Shown: positions 36,931-50,914, counted from the first letter of the stretch. The stretch is DNA of 64,000 nt from Onchocerca lupi (GCA_028564675.1 JAOVVO010000051.1:159269-223268); one strand, 5' to 3'. Program-made: numbers and translations. Notes: a model not told the origin generated them from the letters alone.

Positions 36931-39900
36931 TTATTTTTGCATATTCGCGGCTTCTTCTGGAATAGAAAGATGACAACATTGATTCACACTCATTCCGACA
37001 ATATTTTTACACTATTTTAAAGAAAAATATGCAAACCTTTAGCAGTCTGCTCCCTCCATCGATCCTTATTCTCTTGCATGAATCCCATCCATGGAGTTGG
37101 TAAGTCCAACTTTCCAGCCTGATTTAATGGTATGAAGCGGATTGAACTATTTGTTTCGCTGTTGCTTGTATTTTCTCTAAAAGTCAGTTACAATGGAACA
37201 TAGAGGTAGTGATTTCAATTTAATGTTCAAGAAAATTCAAATTTTTGCAGAAATTTCAATCCAAAAAGGAAGTTAGAAAAACTTGCCATGTACTGAATTT
37301 AGAAAAAAAACTTCTTTCAATCAATTTAACAGCAATCAATGTTAGTCATATGTTCGGCATAAGTCTCTCTTGAGTGTTGTGGTGGTAATGAGTAAATCTA
37401 GAAATTATTCAAATTTTTTAAAAAAAATGTCATCTTTTTCTCATGCATAACTGAGAAAGAAACAAACGTCTCGGATGTCGGCGTGATATCGACACTTGCT
37501 GAAGGCGAGTCGGGACTCTCGGATGGCAGGAAAGTACTTGATGAGTGTAGCGGTATCAATGGTTCAATTATTTTCGTTAACATCTCTTCACAAATAATCA
37601 TTGTCGGTTCAACAATAAAATCGATAAATCCTGCCAATTAAAACAAAAAAAGTTGGAATTAAAAATTTAATATTTCACTAAATATTTCGCAAAATAATAT
37701 ATTGGATAAAATATATCTTGATGGAATAAATTCTTCTTTAAAAGAACTGAGAATTATGGAGTTGATTCGTTGATTATATCGAAAGTAAAGATCTTTGATT
37801 TTTATTTCCACTTTCTTATTATTATAAATTTTTATTTCTACCTTCTTAATGTTATAAAAAAAAAGTTTATTTCTTATTATTACGAATTTTTGTGCAGCAA
37901 GTAATTCGAGTGCTTTTAAAAATAAAGGTTAAAATTAGAATCCTGTATTCATTTTCATTTAATTTCTCTTTTTTTTTTTTTAATGAAAGATACATAGATT
38001 TTAAAAATATTAACCAATTTGTGAATCAGCAACATGTACAGTATTTCTATCACAAAGAGGTGAATACGGTAGACCCATGCTGGCTTCCAGATCACCCTGT
38101 CGAAAGAATTCTTCGAGAACACCTTCAGTCCATCGGGAATGCAATTCCCATGGTTTCGAGGCATGTGATATGTCACAGGCATGTACAATGAGACAAATGG
38201 CTTTAATTTTATCAATACTAAAAAAGAAATTTAATTTTGGGTAAACTTTTGCGGTAATTTCGCTCAACTTTCTCAATCATTTCAAATTGCAGCAGAATAA
38301 TTCCGGTAATCTTGAATCACTCTAACATCTTAAAGTGATTCAGGCATGATATAAACAAAGTTAATGCAATATCTGATTATCTAATTTGATGTGAATAAAT
38401 TTTGCTCACCCCTCAGGCGATGATAACATGCACTTCATAGTTTTAATTTGTGCGAAATGACTTGACATATCCGTTGCGAGTACGATTTCGATCAACAAAT
38501 TGCGTAGCTCTCTGAAAAATCCTAGTGAAGTGGAATTTCATCTTTTGAATCATATGTTTAAGATGTTAGGAGAAAATATAAGAGTGTAGCGTGTGGGAAG
38601 TGAATGATCGTAAGAACCTGAATTCTACCTGAATTCTTCTCGGCTCAACCTTTTCATGATATTTTTGTCCTCTTCCTTCATCAACCGAAAAGATGCGCTA
38701 ACGTGATGATTTTCCAAAACATTTCGATCATTATAAAGCAATGCAAAATGCGACCTTAAAATTCATTTAGCTCAGTTTCACTAATACAATTACTTATGAA
38801 GGAACTATTTATTAAAGTTTTGGTGATGAAGATGAGCAATATGCCTTATCAACAAACGATTGATTTTTATCAACTGATTATCTTCTAAAATCATTCTTAT
38901 TCTATCAACTTTATTAACTTATTTCCGCTTTAAGCATTTTAATATGCCATATGTGGAGGAATATTGATGGATGCATATGCATACCTTACAAGCATTATAT
39001 GTAAAATTACTGCTATAAGATGATTGATTTCTCAGTAGTTCTATTGATATTAGGCTGGTAATAAGCGCTCAGGCTTAAATAAAAAAGTTGGAAACCTAAA
39101 GTTTTTGCCTATAATGAACCCTGACTCTGAAGTCAGTTGAACTGACTGATTCCAGAAATGATGTAAGTTTTCCGTTCGATTTCGCTGATTTACATATTTC
39201 AAGTCCCTCCCAGTACTACTGTTTTCATTACTGTCTTCTTAACATCTGGCTGCGATCTTGCTTAAAGAATAACAATTTTTCAGCTTTCTACTGAAAAATT
39301 AAAAGTTTTCAAAAAAGTTTGCCTTCCTGTCGGCATTTGCAATTCTACCTCCAAGTACTGAATTCGTAAGTGGCATTATTTCAGAAAAGCATGAAATACT
39401 CGTAAAATTCAGGAAAGGAAACGAAAAGCAAAATTAAGCATGAATGAAGTTTACCCGGTCTGTATATGGAAGTTGTTTGTGTGACCCGTGTGCTGATAAT
39501 CATGTATCATGGCACCAAATATGACTGCCAACATGTCCAGATCTGATAAGCTTGTCTGCAAGTTATCCCCATTATCATTATTAATATTAAATGTGATCCA
39601 ACAATATTTTGTGCTTTTTTCCTCTGATATACTACTATGAGTTGTGAAGTGATTCAATGCTACCTTGAAGATCATCTAAGTTCAAAATCTTAAGAACTTG
39701 AATAAATCAAAAATATACAGCAAAACCAGTCTGCGACAACATGAAATGCGAGGAGACAGTCACATCTGCAGCATGCACGATATTGTGATATGGATTGTTG
39801 TGCTTACTGTATCCAACTTCCAATGCCGCAACGTAATTTTTAAATGTCTGTATTGGGATCTACAATTGATATTGCTGTAGATGAAAAGGATTTAAGGATT

Positions 39901-42073
39901 GGCCCCTACCGCACTTCCGGAGCAGAGGATCAGCATGTAAACGAAACTAAAAATGCGGATTATCGTCAAAAATCAATCAGTCAATCAATCAATACCAAAT
40001 ATATATTTCGTATATTAATTGCAAAACTGAATAAAACAGCAAACGTGTCATAACTTTTCCAAGTCTTTCATTTCAAATTCATATAGCCCCAAATTGCGAA
40101 AGTTGAAGTAGGAACCTTGTAGCGATCAAAGAAACGATAGTGATTGAAAAGTTCTAGACCAACATACTTCAGTGCATGCCCTTCTGATACTTCGTTCAGT
40201 CGAAAGCAATCAAATGACCAACTATTGAGATTCTGCAGTTTTCTTCTGCTTATCTAACTTTTTACTCATATAATCTATTTTCTGCTTCAAAATTTTATAA
40301 TTCTTCATAAAGTTTAATAAAAATATCGAAGAATTGTTTCTATTTCAGTGGTAGTTATCTGAACATACTGACAACACTTATTTAATTTGATAAATTTATG
40401 CGATTTTTTTTATTTGAAATATTAGATTAAAAGTAGTATAAATTATAACAATCTTTGGTTTTAATGCACTTTTGCACTCATCATTTTCTCAATTTTAGTT
40501 TATTCATGCTTAGAATAATTGAGAAATTTAGTAACTGAAAAATTTTGCTCGAAAAATCTTTCTACCCTATCTTTCAAAATTAAACGACAACAAATTCAAA
40601 AAACCTTCATCAGTGCAGCAATTTCTGGTGGTGTTGAAATAAGTAGTACCTGTGTCTTCCGAAACATTCTGGAAATGATGAATGAATTTTCACATATCAC
40701 TGAAATCCATTCGATCTAAAGCTATGCAAACGAAAAGAAAGGAAGATTATTTGATGTAATTCAACCTTAATGCAGAAAAATGCTTACTTATCAAAGAACA
40801 TTCCTGTAAGTATGGCATTAGCTACCGATTTCAGTTTCGGTTTTTCACGTTTTGGAAGCACTGATTGTTTCGTAAATGTCGCTGCAAGCCATTCACGTAC
40901 TTCGGTGGAAACTGCTTCCGGGTTAACATCCGCCAAATCATCCTCTTCGTCACAGATGCGTCTGCAAATCAGGTTTTAAAATAACATGTATTTCAACTTA
41001 ATGAATTTCCATTTCTTAATTGGATTAAACTGATTGAGCAAAAATAAATGATAAGATAGAATTGTGCAAGCAACCTTTGCCAAATCACTCGCCTCACTTT
41101 CAAAATTAAAACATCCATGTCACTTTGAAGAGTTCCAAATTTCCAAAATTTATCGGTCATATAGATTCGTCGAAAAATTGAAGTGTGAACACATAGTTAT
41201 TTTATAAAATTTGTTCTCTTCATGACTGAAGATTTCCATCCTTAATTTTTTTTTGTCCCGTCTTATTGAAATTTCGAAAATTAAACTTTCTATGTTTTAT
41301 TCTTGTTCAATTATGCTAGGGCTTTCAAACTGGAAATTTGACTTTTCAAGTGACTGAAGTTTTGACATACTGCAACATTAAACTAATCTTGTAAAACTGA
41401 CATGAGTTCAAATAACTGCTCTAATTAGATGATTTAAAATTTGAATTTCTGCACATTTGAATTCATTGCGGGAGCAGTGATGCTGTAACCATTCCCCTTC
41501 GACATTCCCTATATATTTTCAAATAACCACCAAATTACTACAATTTAAGATCACATCATTTTTATTTATCTGATTTTATTAATGTTTACAGAGATATAGC
41601 ATAGTTTACTGTTACGATGTCATCAATAATCTTGGCCTATTAATCTTTAGAAAAATATGCACCTGGTTTCATCAATATACTCAGTTTCCAAGAGTAAAAC
41701 TGCATATTCGAGATTCTTCTTGAGATCATCAATCGAAAGTTGAGCGCTGTTAAGCTGATGTAATATATACCGTAATCTGCAATTCTATTGTTCTCAACAG
41801 CAAAAAAAAAAAGTCATTGTTTTTCAAGCAGTTTGTAATAGTTATAAATATATGATTGAAAAATGCTTTTAAAATGAAGGAACCTTGTAGAGAACTTGTA
41901 ATATTTAGACTATTTACGGATAGCAGAAATTATTATAGAACATTTATACTTCAATAAAGTTTGAATTTTGAAAAGAGAAAAATTTCAAACTCAATTTAAA
42001 CGATAAAATTTATTTACCTGCACGCATGCTTTCGTATCATGAGATAATGAGATCCATAGGAATTGCCGAGCAT
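36931..42073 (-). CDS. PDE1-family calmodulin-dependent cyclic-nucleotide phosphodiesterase
   Basis: Thirteen exons: 42073-42018, 41776-41663, 40961-40788, 40668-40650, 40232-40116, 39859-39719, 39555-39455, 38754-38629, 38511-38410, 38217-38015, 37630-37468, 37176-37037, 36956-36931. They join in phase to 493 aa. The N-terminus has the PDE1 regulatory block: basic helix RKHACRLRYILHQL, then LSIDDLKKNLEYAVLLLETE and YIDETR. Metal-site residues are present in HNIVHAAD, IHDYQHTGHTNNFHIQTG, ENHH and HACDISH. The substrate pocket end reads ADSQIGFIDFIVEPT. PDE1 hydrolyses cAMP and cGMP under calcium/calmodulin. The ATG at 42073 lies 16 nt after an acceptor; the frame stays open to it, so a longer isoform is possible. 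The join at 37468/37176 rests on phase only. Confidence 0.94.
40650..40668 (-). other. 19-nt PDE1 microexon
   Basis: Minus-strand atttccag, 19 nt, then gtacta. It encodes (K)MFRKTQ across the junction, aligning with the conserved MYRKT of PDE1 and restoring phase between its neighbours (2 to 0). Confidence 0.85.
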
Positions 42074-42089
42074 TCTGTTTCGTACTTTG

Positions 42090-42098
42090 CTATGAAAA
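42090..42098 (-). promoter_or_regulatory. Acceptor before the PDE1 start
   Basis: The minus strand reads ttttcatag, then 16 nt, then ATG. It may be a trans-splice site, or a cis acceptor from a further upstream exon. Confidence 0.4.
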
Positions 42099-45000
42099 AT
42101 ATGAAAAAAAAAAAAAGAATTCAAATTCTGTTTTCAACTGATTTTAAAAATTTCGCCAAGTTGTGCAAAAATTTTTCGAGCGAAAGAAGCATAGTCGGAG
42201 AACTTGCTGAGATGTATTCATTTCATTCAAGAGTAGAGAAACAATTCGAAATTAAGATTATTTCAAATTTTTAAGAATGATCAAAGAAAAGAACGTATAA
42301 TGTTGTTTACGAAACCTTCCATGCGCTGATTGTCACTGAAAACTGAACTCAAAGATTCAGTCTCCTATTTTAGCACTTGATTGATAATTTGTTAGCTACA
42401 AAGTCGATCTCCATGACTACAACCACTACGGCATCTTCATTAAATGCTTTTAGATAAATTATTTGACTGAATGCATAATTAAATATGACATCCTTGTAAG
42501 ACGATGATGCATCTTCTAATAGAAGCAAAATATCTCTTCGAGTTAAAAATCAATCAAATATGATAATTTTCGAAACGGACCACTTATGTGGCAAACAAAA
42601 TCCAAATAGATTTGATCATTCATTCAGCTAGCCAAGAAAATAATCGAAAAACCAATATTGACAGCTCGATAATAGGCAAAAATGCTAAGATAAAAGTTAA
42701 AAATCAACTAAAAGTAAATTTGGCTTGCAATTGAAAATACTGATATTATTAATAACTTTAAAGAAAAACTGATTTACAAAAATTGGAGCAGTCAATTTTT
42801 AAAAACATGTAATAGTAAGCCAGAGCATGAGCGATAAAGCCGCTAAACAATTTAATAAAACAATTTAAAATATTTTTGAAATTTGAAAAAGAAACTGATA
42901 AAAAATTTTTCAGAATATATGAGAAATTTTCTAAACACTGCATATATCTTCAAATGTTCTTTCTATTTTTTAAATCTAATAATTTCATCTCTCAAATAGC
43001 TCTAAAATATTATGGGGATCGGTTTGACAATTGAATAACTTATTAGGAGAGAATTTTTTTGAATTGATTGATTTTCTGCTTATTAAACAAATGACAAGAT
43101 GTACACGGACATATAAAATTGGTTTGGAATAATCTATCTTGGACTGTTCCGAGAAATAATTAATCCTCAGTTAGCAAATTTTTCGAAAAAGGGCAAATGA
43201 ATTTTTTCTCTTTCATCAATATAGTAATAAAATTGCAGCTGTTTGCATTTCTTTTTTTTTTTGAACCAAATGTGCTAAAAATTAGTTTAGAATTTTATTA
43301 CCAATAAAATCCATTCACATTCCATTCAGACTTTCAGTCTGCTGAATAATATATCTCAATGACCTCAGAAGGAAGAAATTCGTTATCAGCATAGCGATTT
43401 GAAAAGAAATGAATTAGTTAAATTTGAAACCGAACTTGATCAGCACCAATATTGCTTATGCTTAGCACAACTATCATCAATGCTTGGATAAATTATTATT
43501 TAATTTAAAGCATTTTAAGCAGTTCAATGCCTCATTTTTTTATTTCCGGTATGCTATTTATGAGTCATTCTTTCTAGATAATTATAAGAAATCAACACTT
43601 TTATTAAAAAGTCTTATCAGATATCGAACGTTGTGTCAGATTCTGGAGCAGAATTTTCCCCATATAGGAATTTGCATCCTTGCAAAAAAGTTTTATTCAA
43701 ATTATCTTTTTTATTAAAAAAATTTTTATACATGAAGTGGAATAAATATTGTTTGTGCGAATTCAATCACAACAGTGAATTATTTTGATACATCGATAGG
43801 TAGCTGCTACATCATTCACATTTGATTTTAATTCCGATTTAAAATAATTTTATTTTAGTTTAATTTGAAGTTTGTGGAATATTCTCGAACTTTTTTCGAA
43901 GTAATTTTTTTCAAAAAATGTTTTGCAAGGGATAAAAATAATGAATTATATATTGTTTATCCATTCTTCCCATAGATTTATATTTGGTGTTGTTGATGTA
44001 CAGGGAATTTATATGAAAAGACTTCTTGAAGGAAACATTGGCAGTGACAGATATAGCTTGCTGAGGAAATGAGAAATGAATTTTCGACTTTCTAATAAAC
44101 AAGCAATATTGATTTGAATAGGAAAGAGCAACTTCTGACTTTCACATGAATGAGAACTCACTTAGCAATGGTTGGAAAAAAGTTTGTTGTCGTTAGAATG
44201 ATTGCATTATGTGTCACATCATTTGTATGCAATTGAAAGCGTCTGCTTATTTAACAATGGCTTACTTCGTTATGTCATATCCGAAGTCTTTGACTATTTT
44301 TACCATTCTTTCCAATCTTCTGCCATTGTCTTTAAAGTCATTTGTTTCTAATTGAAATTAGAATTTATACATTAAAAAATTCCTGTCTGAATGAAATTCA
44401 ACATTTTTACTGCACTGAAGTTGTACAATGCAATGTTGCTTTTTTCTTTTTCAAGCGGTTTTTTTTTTTTTTTTTTTCAATCATTTCGTGAATTATTATC
44501 TCAGCTAATCATCTTAGTAGAGAAAAATGATTAACAGTTTGTTATGAATATTTTATTTCATTTTATTATGAAATCAGAAATAAAGTATTGCTGTTTTTGA
44601 GCTGTGCATGTTGTAATTGATGAGAATCTTAAAAAAAATTAATTGAAAAAATAATTAAAGCATATCATATTTGAAATTCACGAATTGTTTATATTATTAC
44701 ATAATATAATGAGCTTATCTATTCTTTTTCAGGTCTTCGTTCATTAGCCAGAAAATTTTTGAAACTTGAGTGATTTTTTTTTGTTGACTTTGAAAGTAAA
44801 CTTTCTATTAAAGTCACTATTTAATGGTCAAAAAATAGTTCCTTTTAAATTTTTTATGAGAATACGATTAATAGTATTCATCCAATCTTAAGTTAATCTC
44901 AATGATTTCTCGAACTACTGAGACTATTGAAAAAAATTTTCTTTACTTTCTTCTTGTAATTATAGTGAAAAATGTACCAAGATATGTCAAAATCAATAAC

Positions 45001-45509
45001 GATAAACAGGAAAATATTAGAAATTCAAAGTAAGCAACGAAGTAAGAGATTAAAATAATCGAGAAAGAGCATCATTTAAATACCATAATCGTCGGCTGAT
45101 AAATAAATAATTAACAAAAAATAAATAATGATAAATGATGCCAACCAAGAAAAGTACATGATTGTGATAGACAGGATTTGTTATATAAATTGAAATGACT
45201 GCTAAATCTAAATATGGTTGTAAAAGCAAATTCGAAAGCAGAACATTGATAATCGAGCAAATTAACGTCTACATAATCTCAAAAACGAATTTCGGTCGCT
45301 TTGAATTTTTTTTCCAAATCGATGCATTGAAAGAGTTGAGCGATGTCGCATCATTCATTTGAACTGAGATAATTTCGCAGTCTCCACTTCAAATTGAGCA
45401 AAAACATTGGGGAGAGGAGATTAGAATGGAATTATTTCATAAGCAATTTGTATGAATAATTCTTTGAAGAATAACTCTTATTATGTGATTATGATAAAGT
45501 CAATGTCAG
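42099..45509. other. Gene-poor region upstream of PDE1
   Basis: About 3.4 kb AT-rich intergenic sequence between PDE1 and the plus-strand pseudogene. Short frames (42,758; 43,484; 43,911) have no motif or splice context. The PDE1 promoter should lie in its first part. Confidence 0.5.
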
Positions 45510-45551
45510 TAATAATCGAGTCGTACGTCATAATAACCGAGTCGTACGTCA
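45510..45551. repeat. 21-nt tandem doublet with CGTACG core
   Basis: Units 45510-45530 and 45531-45551 differ at one base and contain gtcgtacgtca. The reverse strand gives TGACGTACGAC, with a CRE-like TGACGT half-site. It lies 26 nt before the first ATG of the phosphatase relic. Confidence 0.85.
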
Positions 45552-45576
45552 TTTCCGCCTGATTTGACATATAATA

Positions 45577-45769
45577 ATGGTAAATTACTCTAAAATAGGA
45601 AAAGAGCTTCTGTTGCTCAGCAATTGGTCTCAATACAACGACTACAATGGCAATAATTCAAAAGTAGAAGGAGATGAGCTGAATGTTTTTAGGACAACAG
45701 CGGTAAAAACATCGGAGCAAAAGTGCTTAATTTTAATGCGACATGCTGAAAGGATGGATCTCGCAAGCT

Positions 45770-45811
<42 letters not shown>

Positions 45812-48800
45812 TTCTAATGATAAAACAAACAAAATTATAAGATGTTAAGACACGCGACGAACTTTTAAATTCAAAAGTTAATCTTTCTGCTATCTAAGAA
45901 AGATAAACTTCATAGATCTAATTGAAGATATTTTAAATCTCAAATTGTAGTTTCTTTTGATAAGATCTCCCTAAAATATCAACATTTTCCTTTCAAATAA
46001 AAGTAAAGAAAAACTATAAAAAAAAAAACGTATTTTGAAACTTGTTTAAGAATGGAGTAATAGAAATAAGAAATTAAACTAAAGAAGAAATTATTGATTT
46101 TGGAATTTTTGGTCGATATTCTTTCGACGATATTCATTAGCCTCTATTGTAATATATGAAAGATACATTAAATAATTCAGTATACCTTAAACTTTTCGAA
46201 TCAAAAATTGGTTCCAATTAAAAGCAATATTTATTGCAAATATCATGAGTTTCGTGCAAAAATTACGTGATACATGAAAGGTGAAACTTCAATAAGTAGT
46301 GGACAATCACAGGATGAAAAATAATTTGATGAAAAGATTTGGCAAGGCAGTGATCCTAAAATAAGATAGATTTGAATCGATTAGTAAGCCTATTACCGCA
46401 ATAATAAAATCAAATCATCTTGACATGAGACAATCCAAACCCATCAAATCTTTTTTCTACGTTTGTTGTCTTCTGGATTAATCTGAGAAGGAATATTTGC
46501 TGTGAAAATGAAATTATTCTGGAGGGTGGATTGTGCATCTAAAAGATTTCCTGTAATGGAATACAGAGTCTATCGTTAATTAGAAATTGTGAAAGCCTGT
46601 GGGAAATAATCTGGACTGAAGATCTGATATCATTCAATGCCTTTTGACACTTATCTTCAGCATCTTTTAATCTCATTTCTTCTTTATATAGCTCACTCAG
46701 TATGAAGCGTATTCCAAACGCCTTTCAATTTCATAAGTCGGGAATGATCTGAGCAACATTTGATCGCTATTTCGTCGTGAAGCAAGCAAAGTGAAGTAGC
46801 TGGCAGGTAAATGTGAACTGTGGTGAGCAATTGGGCGATGATGCTGATGATGATATTAGTTATAGGACCAAGGGAAACTTTCTAAATCAAATAAGAAATT
46901 AATTGACGAGCTCAGGGAAATCTATCCAAATAATTTGACCTATTGCAATGAACAGGCTTTGTTAATTAATTCAAATCTCTGCTGCCATCCAATTGTTCAA
47001 AAATTATTTTCCTATTTATGATTATACTCAAATATTTACATTTTAATTAGCATTAATTTTTTATATTCGCTTTATAGCAAGGTTGTTTCAGCAAATATTT
47101 GACTTTTTTAACTGAAACTGTGATGTAACATAAAAGCGCCATGTAATGAATTATATATCGTTGTTTGAACAGAATATTATCACTGAAATTTATATTTTGT
47201 TATTTTCTAGAGAATTTTTTCTTTATGTCGTTGATTTTAACACTTATATGTTAAGTGAAGTACGAAAAAAAGAGAAATAATAAACAATTAATTTATTCTT
47301 AACAATTTTTGAAATGACCACTGATTCATAAGGTGGCATTTTCAAAAAATGCTGGGATAAAGCTAAAAGATAATATGTGGAATTCTGTTTGAAAATTTTT
47401 CCACGAAAGTTTTAATGCTGTGGACTTTTTTACTAGCCTTTTAATTGTCTCTTATCTTTATTTAACCGATATCAGTCGTTCAGATTTTGCTGTTCTCCGA
47501 CATTGCTAAGAATGTTGATAATTTGAATTTTGCTTTTTTAAAGAATATATATATGTATATATTGGTATAATTACATCAAGTTGTCGGGAAAACCGAAATT
47601 AATTACCTACTAAAACTAATTATTATGGAAAATTATAAAATCAAGTGATTAAAATTTTCGTGAAATTTTTTTGATGAGGCATCATCTGTAAAATTATTTC
47701 TCATTGTCTGCTATGTCCCATGCTGATTTACAACCACATCAAGACGTTTCCGCTTACAGCTAATAAAGTCATTAATCTTGTGGTTGTAAATCTGTCACTA
47801 TCTTTGAATTCAGTTAAACTGTCATAACATTTTCTTCTTTTTGTGAACAATTCTTTCTTAAAATTATTTCAACATCAATTGTGTTATATTTCAATACGCC
47901 CAATTCTTAACATCTAAAATATCCCTACTAAATTTCAAAAAAAAACCACTCTCTTCCCCTTTCCATTCTTTCGAATTGGTTCGCTCAGATCCAGATGATC
48001 TTAAACCACGTTACTCCTGTCCAAACTCTCAACATATTCTTCTCTAAAAACCCAATCGACATCACCCAATTTACTTCACTAAACGCCTGGTTTTCTGTTG
48101 TACTGTCAATTACGTATTATTCGATTACTACTGTTGTGAATAAAGGATTTCATATAAATCTATTCCTTCTAATGCTCAAATCGAATTTCAAGTCTTTCAC
48201 AACACAACTGCTATTGCACTTTTAAAAGAAAAAGCAGCGTTAGTTTATTCCGGATAAGCTATTTCATTCGTAAAATAACATGCGGAATCTTTCGAATGTT
48301 CTACTTTTTTCATATTTGAATACTTCAATTTAAGGCTTTAATTCATTCATTTCTTTCTTTCACTTAACAGACTTTTGTTGGTTCAGGAAAAGTAGATATA
48401 CCGATTAAGAAATTAAAATGAGCAGGTAAGACAAAAAAGGAAAAATAATTTGGCGCAACTGCGCTTCAGTCAAAAACTTTTGCATACGAGCTGGAAAGGA
48501 ACCATCAAGAATTTCGATTAAACAGCTCTGTTTTTCAAGTTAATTGAAGTTCATTAAATTCTGATTTGTCTTTATTTCGATCAAAATCCGGTTATATCAT
48601 TATGGAATCATTATATCACGCTCGAACCCAATGTGGTCGAGTAATCCTGAATTCGAGTAACTTAAGTTCTATTCACATAACTTCATTGCTTGCCATCACT
48701 TATATGAAATTGCATTTGTGAAATTAACCTTCAAATTTTTCGAAGGTATTTCCTGGATGGCTACGAATGACAGATTTGGATGGGAAATATTCACATTATA

Positions 48801-50150
48801 ATCTCATTCAACCACGACATTTACCAACTCGATGTTCCAGTACAGAAGGATTTCATAACAATTCGTCGATCGCTCAAATCGGAAAGTTCACAGCACAGAC
48901 TGTTGCACGAGAAATTACTAAAAACTATCGGATCGATTCTATTTATTCATCGCCAGCTTTAAGGTTGGGAAGGTTAAGGCAGAATGTACTCATTGACAGT
49001 GAATAGAATGGTTTGTAATTCCTGACAATTTTTTGTCTGTCTTTGTTCATTTTCATTTGTTACAGATGCATTTAAACGGCTAATCAATTCACCAAATTTT
49101 TATTGCCTTCAACGAAAACTAAAAATTAAAGTTGAAAATAGTTTATTCGAATGGCTTGGATGGTATACGGATAAATGCTCTAATGAGCCTTAATTTTTCC
49201 ATTTCTTCCATCAACATTGCCATTATGTATTGCTATGACTATGCAAAGAATACTTCACGTAGAACTTTTTACCTTTTCCATATCTCATAAAGAAATTGAA
49301 GCAATAGCAAAAATATGATAAAGAACTGAAAATAAATTATTTCAGTGAAGTTTATTTCAAATAAAGGACGAATTTCCGATGAGAAAAATGGTCAACTTTT
49401 CACATTATATTTTAATAATTCTTGATTTCAAAATGACTATAAAATGAAGTTTCCCTATTTACTATCTACTTCTTTTTAAAATTCAGAAAGACATAACCGA
49501 AAATGAGAATGAATTGGGAGTATTTCATTTCTTGCATCTTAGATTTATCAGTGATCTCGAAAGTTCTTGAACTTGAAATTAAACGGTGAATTTCTCCTTT
49601 TGTTTCTGAGAAAATGTTCAAAAGAACTTTCTACGAGTTCTACGAAGTTTTCAACAAAATTCATTTAACGAGCTGAGTGACTAAGAAAGAATTTAGTCTA
49701 ATCCAAGCGGTCCAACTCTCCACAGATCTAGATAAGTATCGTCTCTCATATCCATCATGCAATATATTACAGCCACCAAAACGAATGAGCGCAGAAGAGC
49801 TGATTCTATTAAATTTATCTGCGGATATGAACTATGAATCACTCCATGGAAAAGATCTACAACCAGTGGTAGGTTCAGAAAGTTTTGTTGGCTATTTCGA
49901 GCGCAGTATCGACTTTTTAAAAACGTTAGTTCCTGCTAAATTTCCTGAATTTTATTAATAAAGGAAAGTATGAATCATCGTACCGTATCTAATACTACAT
50001 TTTGCATGGTAAGACCTGCACCCACATTTATATTTACACTCGTTATTTGCTGAATGTCAATAATGTTGCGTCAACGCGAAGAACTCGATAGCATCGGTTC
50101 AAGAATACCTTATTGTTCATCAACTGTAATGGAAAAGGTGAGCAGCTTTT
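45577..50150 (+). pseudogene. UBASH3-like histidine phosphatase, broken
   Basis: Pieces of one histidine-phosphatase (UBASH3/STS-like) gene in order. 45577-45765 ends KCLILMRHAERMD with the RHxER catalytic motif. 48746-48963 reads VFPGWLRMTDLDGKYSHYNL to DSIYSSPALR. 49066 onward continues RCI-stop-TA where the family has RC(V/I)QTA (TAA at 49070-49072). It then shifts frame at 49104 to KLKIKVENSLFEWLGWY. 49770-49958 has PPKRMSAEELILLNLSADM and ESFVGYFERS, then stops; 50070-50147 has LDSIGSRIPYCSSTVMEK. No GT donor follows exon 1, which runs into poly(T). A stop, a frameshift and a lost donor point to a pseudogene. A wrongly assembled living gene is the alternative. Confidence 0.7.
45771..45808. 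repeat. Poly(T) tract, 38 nt
   Basis: Uninterrupted T run directly after the first exon of the phosphatase relic, where a splice donor would be expected. Confidence 0.95.
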
Positions 50151-50914
50151 GGACTGCTACTAGCATCCTCTGATACAGCGGATCTGTATTCAGAACAAAA
50201 AGAAAACCATTACACTTAGGAAGTTTCATTCCTGGTTTGTCAAAAACATAAAATAAATGGCTGATACTTTTAGAATGTCAATGATAACACTGGAAGCTTG
50301 GGAAATCGATCAAAATGATGACCTATTTGAACCAATCAACCAAAATAGATTATCAATTTTTACTTAACAAACCTAGTCCATCAAACATTTGCGCTCAAAA
50401 AAATTCCTGTCTGACAGAACGGCCATTTTGCAAAATACAAGATCAAATATTTATCAGAATATTTGATCTTACAGAGTAATGAATATTTGACATATTTCAT
50501 TTCTGAGAGAATGGTACCAACTATTTTGATTAAAATTTTTTGTTTGACTACTTTGAAATTTTAAAACTCCTCTTATTCCTGAATCAAGATAAAAATTTTG
50601 TTAAAAAAAAGGTTAGGCTGTGATATTTTTTTATAACAATTACGAACAAATTGAAAAAGCAACTCCTGCAAATTTTTAGATTATAAATTCACCGTATGCA
50701 TTGCATAACTTCATGGTTATGCTTATGTGACTAATCAGTAAGAGTCAGAAATGTCAAATTTAATTTCATTTTAGAAAAACTGAAAATTACCAAAAAACTC
50801 CAGAATAGTTCACAAAAACCTCTTTAAATCTTTGATAAATTCCGTTTCACTATTAATATAGATTAAAATTAATTAAAAACTGATTTATAAAATTAGACAT
50901 GTAACAAAATTATA
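50151..50914. other. Intergenic, convergent 3' ends
   Basis: About 0.76 kb between the phosphatase relic and the eIF3h stop codon. No exon seen; an inverted repeat (gatcaaatatt/aatatttgatc) sits near 50,440-50,470. Confidence 0.5.

Noticed and set aside
36931..42073. Assignment of the phosphodiesterase to a non-PDE1 family
   Set aside because: The N-terminal block ending YIDETR and the EVREWLAATF segment are PDE1-specific, so other families were set aside.
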